Origin: SIG673 sp045638685
GTDB taxonomy: Bacteria; Bacillota; Clostridia; Oscillospirales; CAG-272
Direction: 5' to 3'
Assembly: GCA_045638685.1 (NCBI GenBank)
Contig: JAZUBT010000014.1
Span: forward strand, 3,858 to 67,857
Length of the DNA stretch: 64,000 nt
Below, piece after piece: positions 59,121 through 64,000 of this stretch; position 1 is the stretch's first letter; each line of letters begins with the position of its first letter. A program made the position numbers and the translations under genes. The notes beneath the pieces were generated by a model. It ran no database searches and was not told the origin of the DNA. It saw only the letters and a list, made by a program, of their open reading frames with translations.

Positions 59121-62100
59121 CTATACGTTTTCTTCTTTTAATTGTATATATTTTTTTAAAATTTCCAGCATTTCCTCGGTTTTATCGCCGCCCTTTGTTA
59201 TTTTAAGGGTTATATACGGCGTGTTTCCCGCCGAGAAAAATATTCTGCCTTTATAGTCCCGTAAAAGCCCCTGCCACGCATTCATATCAACGCTCGGAGT
59301 AAAAAACAGCGCCGAGCCGTTTCTGTATTCCGCCTTGCTAAAGCCCGCGCGGCTTCCGAGCGCTCTTATCAGCGCTATTTTAAGAAGAACCTCTGCCTGT
59401 GGCGGTAACGTTCCGTAGCGGTCGATAAGCTCGTCGTAAACGTCAAGCATATCCGCATCGCTTTCAACAGACGCAATCTTTTTATACGCCTCAATCCGCT
59501 GCGCTGTGCTCCTTATATATTTTTCGGGAATATAAGCATCTGTATTAAGCGTTACAGTACACTCAGGCTTTTTCTCTATCTTCTCACCCTTCTCCTCAAG
59601 CACCGCTTCGTTAAGAAGCTTCATGTAAAGGTCGTATCCAACGCTCTCTATCTGTCCGTGCTGCTGAGTACCGAGCAGGTTTCCCGCGCCGCGTATCTCC
59701 ATATCACGCATAGCAACTCGGAAGCCGGATCCGAACTCCGTAAAGTCTCTTATCGCGGAAAGTCGCTTTTCCGCTACTTCTTTAAGCACCATTCCCTTTT
59801 TATAGGTAAGATAGGCGTATGCGCGACGTCCCGATCTACCTACTCGTCCACGTATTTGGTGGAGCTGAGCAAGTCCGTATCTCTCCGCATCGTCAATTAT
59901 AAGCGTGTTGGCGTTTGGAACGTCAATTCCCGATTCGATAATCGTGGTACAAACGAGGACGTCAACCGTTCCAAGAAGCATCGCGCGCCAGATGTCGGAA
60001 AGCTCCTCCTTATCCATCTGACCGTGGGCAACCGCAACCGTTGCCTCAGGTATTTCCTCGGAAATCCTCGCGGCTATTTCATTAAGCGTCTCGACTCTGT
60101 TATGCAGATAAAAGACCTGACCGCCGCGTCGAAGCTCCTTTTTTATCGCTTCGAATACAATTACCTCGTCGTATTCAAGAACATAGGTCTGGACCGGTAT
60201 TCTGTCGGTCGGAGGTTCCTCAAGCACCGACATATCCCGTATTCCGCTCATAGCCATATTAAGAGTACGCGGTATTGGGGTGGCGGTGAGAGTAAGAACG
60301 TCAACGTCTCTTGAAAGCTGCTTTAGCTTTTCCTTTTGCGAAACACCGAAGCGCTGCTCCTCGTCTATTATAACAAGACCTAGCTTTTTAAACTCAATAT
60401 CCTTTGAAAGAAGCCTATGGGTACCGATAACTATATCAGTCTCACCCCTGTTTATCCTTTTTACCGTATCCTTGATTTCCCTTGGCTTACGGAAGCGTGA
60501 AATCATATCCACTGTTATCGGAAAGCCTCTCATTCTTGAGACAACCGTCTGATAATGCTGAAGAGCAAGTATGGTGGTGGGAACCAAGACCGCTACCTGA
60601 TACCCACTTTTTATCGCTTTGAACGCCGCACGCAGGGCGACCTCGGTCTTACCGTAGCCGACGTCTCCGCAGAGCAGTCTTTCCATAGGCACGGGGCGTT
60701 CCATATCGTCCTTTATCTCTCTTGCCGCCGAAAGCTGTCCCTCGGTTTCCTCGTATTCGAACATTCCTTCAAATTCCTGCTGAAACGCGTCGTCCTCGTC
60801 AAAGGCTATACCCTTTTTTCTCATTCTTTCGGCGTAAAGCTCGATAAGCTCCTTTGCCATCTCCTTTGCCGCCGCCTTAGCCTTGCTTTTAGCCTTAATC
60901 CAGTCGGCTCCGCCAAGCCTTGAAAGCTTAACCGTGCCCTCCTCGGAGCCTGCTCCGAGGTATTTTGAAAGCATATCAAGCTGTGTGCAGGGCAGATAAA
61001 GGCTTCCGTCTCCTGCGTACTCGATTTTAACGTAATCTCCGGTAACGCCCCCCATAGTCATAGTAGTAAGACCGCAGTAGCGTCCGATACCGTGATTTTC
61101 GTGAACGACGTAGTCTCCAACGGTAAGCTCCGCGTATGAGGACACCGTTTCTCTTGCGCTTTTTTTAACCTTACTGCGCTTTTTTCTTGCGCTTATAAGA
61201 CGTCCTGCGGAAAAAACCGAGGCGTACATCGAAAGGCATACGTACCCCGACGCAGGTAGCTCAAAGCCCCCAAGATTAATTCCGCTTATAAAATTCGGAA
61301 TACCCTTTTTCGGCTCGTCATTTATAGTCGAAGCTATATTATGCTCAAGCAGCAGCTCGCAAAGCTTTTTTGAAATACTGTCGTTTTCCGTTAAAATATT
61401 TATTTTGTACCCAAGCGATATAAAGTGCTCAAGATCCTCAAGCAGCAGCGCAACGTTTTCTTTGTAAGATACGTTCTGCTTACTCCTTATGTTATACATT
61501 CCGGCAAGCCTACTGAAGGCGCCGGCAAAGGTGTTGCAGTAAACGGTAGCGGCAGATGTGAAAAAAGCCTCCAAATCCTCGCGACCGCCGCCCCAGCTGG
61601 CGTACTTTCCCATAACAGCTCCGCTTTCAACAAGCGTCTCTGCCGTTTCCTTGCAGGTAAACTCATAGCTTTTTAGTCTTTCGTAAACCGCGCTCAGCTC
61701 CTGAACTATTACAAGCGTATCACTGTCAAAATAATCGGTAAAGGCTTCGCACTCCCCGTAAATTACCGAGATATATTTATCAATAAAGGAAAGGTCTGTC
61801 CCCTCCTTTACCGCTTCGTATTCCTCCGAAAGCTCCTTTTTAGCGCTTTCGCTTTTTGTTTTCTTTATCTGCGCTTCAATAGCGGCAAGCACCGCGTCCC
61901 TTTCACTCTCACCGAGCACGATTTCCCTACTTGGGGTAAGATAAACGCTTTCGGGATTATCTACCGTTCTCTGCGAAAATATATCAAAGGTAGCAAGTCT
62001 GTCTATTTCGTCTCCGAAAAACTCGGCACGCACGGGGTTTTCGTATTTCGGCGGAAAAATGTCGCATATTCCTCCGCGAATGGCATACTGTCCCTCCGCC

Positions 62101-62624
62101 TCAACCATATCTACTCTTACGTATCCGAGAAGCGTGAGCTTTCTCGACAGCTCCTCGGGCGAAATTGTAGTATCCGGCTTTAAAAGAACACTTAAATCGG
62201 TAAGTCTTTTTCTCGGAGTGGTATATTGAAGCGCCGCATCGGGGGTGGTTATAAATATATCCGCACCACCGAAAAGCGCCTTATCAAGCACAGAAAGTCT
62301 CTCATGCTCGTAGGAGTGAGAGACGCTGATTTTATTATAGTTAAAATCCCTGTACGGATACACCGCCGCGGTAAGCTGACATTCGGCAAACGCCTTTTGA
62401 ACGAGATATGCCGAAGCCTCGTCGGGAACAATAAGAAGCACCTTGCCGCCCTTTTTTGCCTTCCAGTCCTGTGCCGCGGCAAGATAAAAGGCACATCTTG
62501 CTCCGTCGGAAAGTCCGGTAAGGAGAATGGGGTAGGTGCTCCCCCCTTTGCTCTGGGATACAGCTTCTTTTATAAGCTCTTTATACTCTTTTTCGTTTTT
62601 TATCGGATCAATAATCCTATTCAT
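59121..62624 (-). CDS. mfd: Transcription-repair coupling factor Mfd
   Basis: 1,167 residues. UvrB-homology modules at the N-terminus (SHSYEHERLSVLDK), RNAP-interaction domain (SYAELTVGDYVVHENHGIGR), helicase core with Walker A GDVGYGKTEVALRAAFK and DEEQRFGV, TRG motif region, and a C-terminal D7 domain. Removes RNA polymerase stalled at damage and recruits UvrA. 12 bp from pth, so co-transcribed. Confidence 0.97.
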   Translation of the reverse strand: MNRIIDPIKNEKEYKELIKEAVSQSKGGSTYPILLTGLSDGARCAFYLAAAQDWKAKKGGKVLLIVPDEASAYLVQKAFAECQLTAAVYPYRDFNYNKISVSHSYEHERLSVLDKALFGGADIFITTPDAALQYTTPRKRLTDLSVLLKPDTTISPEELSRKLTLLGYVRVDMVEAEGQYAIRGGICDIFPPKYENPVRAEFFGDEIDRLATFDIFSQRTVDNPESVYLTPSREIVLGESERDAVLAAIEAQIKKTKSESAKKELSEEYEAVKEGTDLSFIDKYISVIYGECEAFTDYFDSDTLVIVQELSAVYERLKSYEFTCKETAETLVESGAVMGKYASWGGGREDLEAFFTSAATVYCNTFAGAFSRLAGMYNIRSKQNVSYKENVALLLEDLEHFISLGYKINILTENDSISKKLCELLLEHNIASTINDEPKKGIPNFISGINLGGFELPASGYVCLSMYASVFSAGRLISARKKRSKVKKSARETVSSYAELTVGDYVVHENHGIGRYCGLTTMTMGGVTGDYVKIEYAGDGSLYLPCTQLDMLSKYLGAGSEEGTVKLSRLGGADWIKAKSKAKAAAKEMAKELIELYAERMRKKGIAFDEDDAFQQEFEGMFEYEETEGQLSAAREIKDDMERPVPMERLLCGDVGYGKTEVALRAAFKAIKSGYQVAVLVPTTILALQHYQTVVSRMRGFPITVDMISRFRKPREIKDTVKRINRGETDIVIGTHRLLSKDIEFKKLGLVIIDEEQRFGVSQKEKLKQLSRDVDVLTLTATPIPRTLNMAMSGIRDMSVLEEPPTDRIPVQTYVLEYDEVIVFEAIKKELRRGGQVFYLHNRVETLNEIAARISEEIPEATVAVAHGQMDKEELSDIWRAMLLGTVDVLVCTTIIESGIDVPNANTLIIDDAERYGLAQLHQIRGRVGRSGRRAYAYLTYKKGMVLKEVAEKRLSAIRDFTEFGSGFRVAMRDMEIRGAGNLLGTQQHGQIESVGYDLYMKLLNEAVLEEKGEKIEKKPECTVTLNTDAYIPEKYIRSTAQRIEAYKKIASVESDADMLDVYDELIDRYGTLPPQAEVLLKIALIRALGSRAGFSKAEYRNGSALFFTPSVDMNAWQGLLRDYKGRIFFSAGNTPYITLKITKGGDKTEEMLEILKKYIQLKEENV

Positions 62625-62636
62625 CGTTTACTCCAA

Positions 62637-63272
62637 TTAGCCGTTGTACTTATTCATAGCCTCGTTAAATCTGTCTCCGACGATAAGCTCTGCCGCCTTG
62701 GCAGCTCTTTCAACTGCCGCTTTAAATATCTCCGTCTCGTTTTCGGGAAGCCTGCCGAGAACCCAGTCTGGCATTGAATAGCCCTGTGGGGGCTTACCTA
62801 CGCCGAGCCTTATCCTCTTAAACCCGTCGCTGCCGAGGTTTGAGACAATACTTTTAATGCCGTTATGACCGCCGTCCGAGCCTTTTTCCCTTATTCTTAC
62901 TCTGCCGGTATCAATATAAATATCGTCATATACAACAAGAAGCTGACTGCGAGGATCGAGCTTATAGAAATTCAGCGCGTCTCTTACCGATTCACCGGAA
63001 AGATTCATATACGTTTGCGGCTTTAAAAAGAGCGTCTTTTTTCCACCGAAAAGCGCTTCTCCGCAGAGCGCCTTAAACTTAAATCTATCCATAACTATTC
63101 CGTGCGCTTCGGAAATATACTCCGCGCACATAAAGCCCGCGTTGTGTCTCGTTTTCGCGTACTCGCTTCCGGGGTTTCCGAGAAACGCTATTACAAATTC
63201 CGGCGCGCCCATCGGCGTTTTTTCCGCCTTTTCCTTTTCAAGTGATTTAAAGATGTCAAATATATCGGCCAT
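62637..63272 (-). CDS. pth: Peptidyl-tRNA hydrolase
   Basis: 211 residues from the ATG at 63272, which has GGAG six bases before it; the frame remains open 31 codons upstream through leader hairpins. FLGNPGSEYAKTRHNAGFM carries the catalytic His, then KPQTYMNLSGESV and YDDIYIDTGRVRIR with GSDGGHNGIKS. About 20 residues longer at the N-terminus than E. coli Pth. Releases peptides from tRNA. Expression may be controlled by the leader switch at 63354-63399. Confidence 0.94.
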   Translation of the reverse strand: MADIFDIFKSLEKEKAEKTPMGAPEFVIAFLGNPGSEYAKTRHNAGFMCAEYISEAHGIVMDRFKFKALCGEALFGGKKTLFLKPQTYMNLSGESVRDALNFYKLDPRSQLLVVYDDIYIDTGRVRIREKGSDGGHNGIKSIVSNLGSDGFKRIRLGVGKPPQGYSMPDWVLGRLPENETEIFKAAVERAAKAAELIVGDRFNEAMNKYNG

Positions 63273-63353
63273 AACAAGCTCCATTCCTTTGCCACATAAA
63301 GCTAAAACTGATTTTGCGGTTATCAGTTGGCTCCGACACCGCCTGCAGTTATT

Positions 63354-63399
63354 AAAACAAACCACCTTAACCCGCCAACCGTTAAGGTGGGCGGGTTAA
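63354..63399 (-). promoter_or_regulatory. pth: Two mutually exclusive hairpins in the pth-mfd leader (attenuator)
   Basis: On the minus-strand RNA, TTAACCCGCC (63399-63390) pairs perfectly with GGCGGGTTAA (63376-63367). Alternatively CCACCTTAAC (63390-63381) pairs with GTTAAGGTGG (63371-63362), followed at once by TTTGTTTT. The second is a terminator, the first an antiterminator, and they share bases 63371-63367. A further IR, AACTGAT/ATCAGTT, lies at 63307-63329. No known riboswitch or T-box consensus is seen. Confidence 0.75.
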
Positions 63400-63414
63400 G
63401 TATTTCTTTCCTTT

Positions 63415-63443
63415 ATTATAACAAACTTTACTGCGGTTTTCAA
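63415..63443 (-). promoter_or_regulatory. pth: pth-mfd promoter
   Basis: Minus strand TTGAAA (63443-63438), 17 bp, TATAAT (63420-63415). The stretch 63444-63534 to the divergent promoter is AT-rich and shows nothing else. Confidence 0.85.
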
Positions 63444-63534
63444 TAGCTCGCGGAATTTTTTGGTTTGTTAATAGTAAATTTATTGTTAAAACAAAAACAA
63501 AATATGAACCCAAGGTTAAAAACATCTTAATCTA

Positions 63535-63563
63535 TTGACTAAAACGCCGCTGTAATGTATAAT
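63535..63563 (+). promoter_or_regulatory. Promoter of the CNNM/CorC-like transporter gene
   Basis: TTGACT (63535-63540), 17 bp, TATAAT (63558-63563). Predicted leader about 175 nt. Confidence 0.85.
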
Positions 63564-63596
63564 ATAAATAGAAAATAAAAGCAAAGGAATTTATAA

Positions 63597-63650
63597 ATGT
63601 CAAGTAGCGACGGCAGTAGCCGATGTAATATGAAAAATTTTAAAGCATAA
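63597..63650 (+). CDS. Leader peptide, 17 residues, Ser-rich
   Basis: ATG at 63597 with AAAGGAA seven bases before it encodes MSSSDGSSRCNMKNFKA and stops at TAA (63648-63650). Five of the first eight residues are Ser. The stop codon lies inside the 5' arm of the terminator hairpin (63642-63681), so a ribosome finishing the peptide would block terminator folding. This is the geometry of translation-coupled attenuation. Confidence 0.6.
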   Translation: MSSSDGSSRCNMKNFKA

Positions 63651-63690
63651 CACGGTCCCACACGGGCTCGGGTTATGCTTTTTCGCTTTT
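63642..63690 (+). terminator. Leader terminator upstream of the CNNM/CorC gene
   Basis: AAAGCATAAC (63642-63651) and GTTATGCTTT (63672-63681), 10 pairs, with an inner CCC-ACAC-GGG, then TTTTCGCTTTTTT. The downstream gene starts about 55 nt later. Confidence 0.85.
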
Positions 63691-63745
63691 TTATAAATTA
63701 CAGCCGTCCCGACCTTACGTTTTAAAAGCTTGGAGGAAAAATTAA

Positions 63746-64000
63746 GTGAACGTACTGCCGCAGATTATTCTGCAAATAATTCTTATACTTTGTAACGCGT
63801 TTTTCGCCTGCGCGGAAATAGCAGTTATATCCATTCCCGACGCAAAGCTTGAAAGGCTTTCGGCAGAGGGCGATAAAAGAGCGAAACGTCTTACAAGACT
63901 CACCTCGCAGCCCGCAAAATTTCTCGCCACAATTCAGGTAGCGATAACCCTTTCGGGATTTCTCGGAAGCGCGTTTGCCGCCGATAACTTTTCCGGAATA
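63746..64000 (+). CDS. CNNM/CorC (HlyC) family membrane transporter, N-terminal part
   Basis: 85 residues to the window edge, starting at GTG with TTGGAGG upstream. IILQIILILCNAFFACAEIAVIS is the first DUF21/CNNM transmembrane helix, and LTSQPAKFLATIQVAITLSGFLGSAFA continues with the second. This family moves Mg2+ or other divalent cations, with CBS and CorC-HlyC domains expected beyond the edge. Cut by the window end, otherwise intact. Confidence 0.92.
   Translation, partial: MNVLPQIILQIILILCNAFFACAEIAVISIPDAKLERLSAEGDKRAKRLTRLTSQPAKFLATIQVAITLSGFLGSAFAADNFSGI

Noticed and set aside
63564..63745. Known riboswitch (Mg2+ M-box, yybP-ykoY, c-di-GMP) ahead of the CNNM gene
   Set aside because: None of the conserved blocks is present and the leader is too short for an M-box; a leader peptide explains the layout better.

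Overview
The window reads as chromosome of a strictly anaerobic, low-to-mid GC Gram-positive fermenter of the class Clostridia, probably gut-associated. The evidence is pyruvate formate-lyase with its activase and formate-tetrahydrofolate ligase, a three-subunit [FeFe]-hydrogenase of the bifurcating type, a PPi-type phosphofructokinase, 2-hydroxyacyl-CoA dehydratase-activase proteins, a YdbC/PC4 small protein, a DUF6472-like protein, ThiT behind a TPP riboswitch, and the Firmicute operon rimP-nusA-rnpM-ylxQ-infB. Promoters are almost all textbook TTGACA-17-TATAAT. A finer taxonomic call (for example Christensenellales or Oscillospirales) cannot be made from sequence reading alone. Nearly all genes lie on the minus strand.

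Layout. 1-5.4 kb: tail of a surface protein, then pflA, pflB and fhs; pflB is headed by a ZTP (pfl-motif) riboswitch with an overlapping terminator. 5.5-15.4 kb: five tandem BspA-like leucine-rich-repeat lipoproteins sharing one N-terminal domain, plus a sixth, nonsense-mutated lipoprotein stub. 15.5-24.2 kb: M18 aminopeptidase, M16 peptidase, manA, a cell-wall amidase, an SPFH/zinc-ribbon protein, a WYL regulator and murD. 24.2-25.0 kb: RNase P RNA flanked on both sides by AT-rich tandem repeats. 25-31.3 kb: histidine phosphatase, argJ, argG, an AraC regulator and pfp. 31.4-33.9 kb: a membrane-spanning zinc-ribbon/TPR/TIR/DUF6273-like protein. 34-37 kb: two nearly identical Gfo/Idh/MocA oxidoreductases and a small Cys-rich protein. 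37-38.1 kb: TPP riboswitch and thiT. 38.2-44.3 kb: rsmE, an RluA-type pseudouridine synthase and a split dehydratase activase. 44.3-45 kb: an intergenic stretch with a compact small RNA carrying its own promoter and terminator. 45-49.2 kb: hydCBA. 49.4-63.3 kb: ydbC, ygiQ, the rimP-infB operon, and pth-mfd-foldase-zinc ribbon. The window closes with a plus-strand CNNM/CorC transporter preceded by a leader-peptide attenuator.

How the genes fit together. Formate is made by PflB and captured by Fhs, and ZTP, the alarm signal for 10-formyl-THF shortage, appears to control pflB. HydABC would dispose of reducing power as H2. The core information-processing genes are collinear with other Firmicutes. 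The accessory part worth following is the LRR lipoprotein array and the TIR receptor: the TIR gene and two LRR promoters share the same unusual element (a palindromic ACGCGCG(T) block directly upstream of TTGACA-17-TATACT), suggesting one envelope-related regulon. Several leaders (pflB, pth, the M18 aminopeptidase, the CNNM gene) contain switch-like RNA structure; only the ZTP and TPP elements match classes I recognise.
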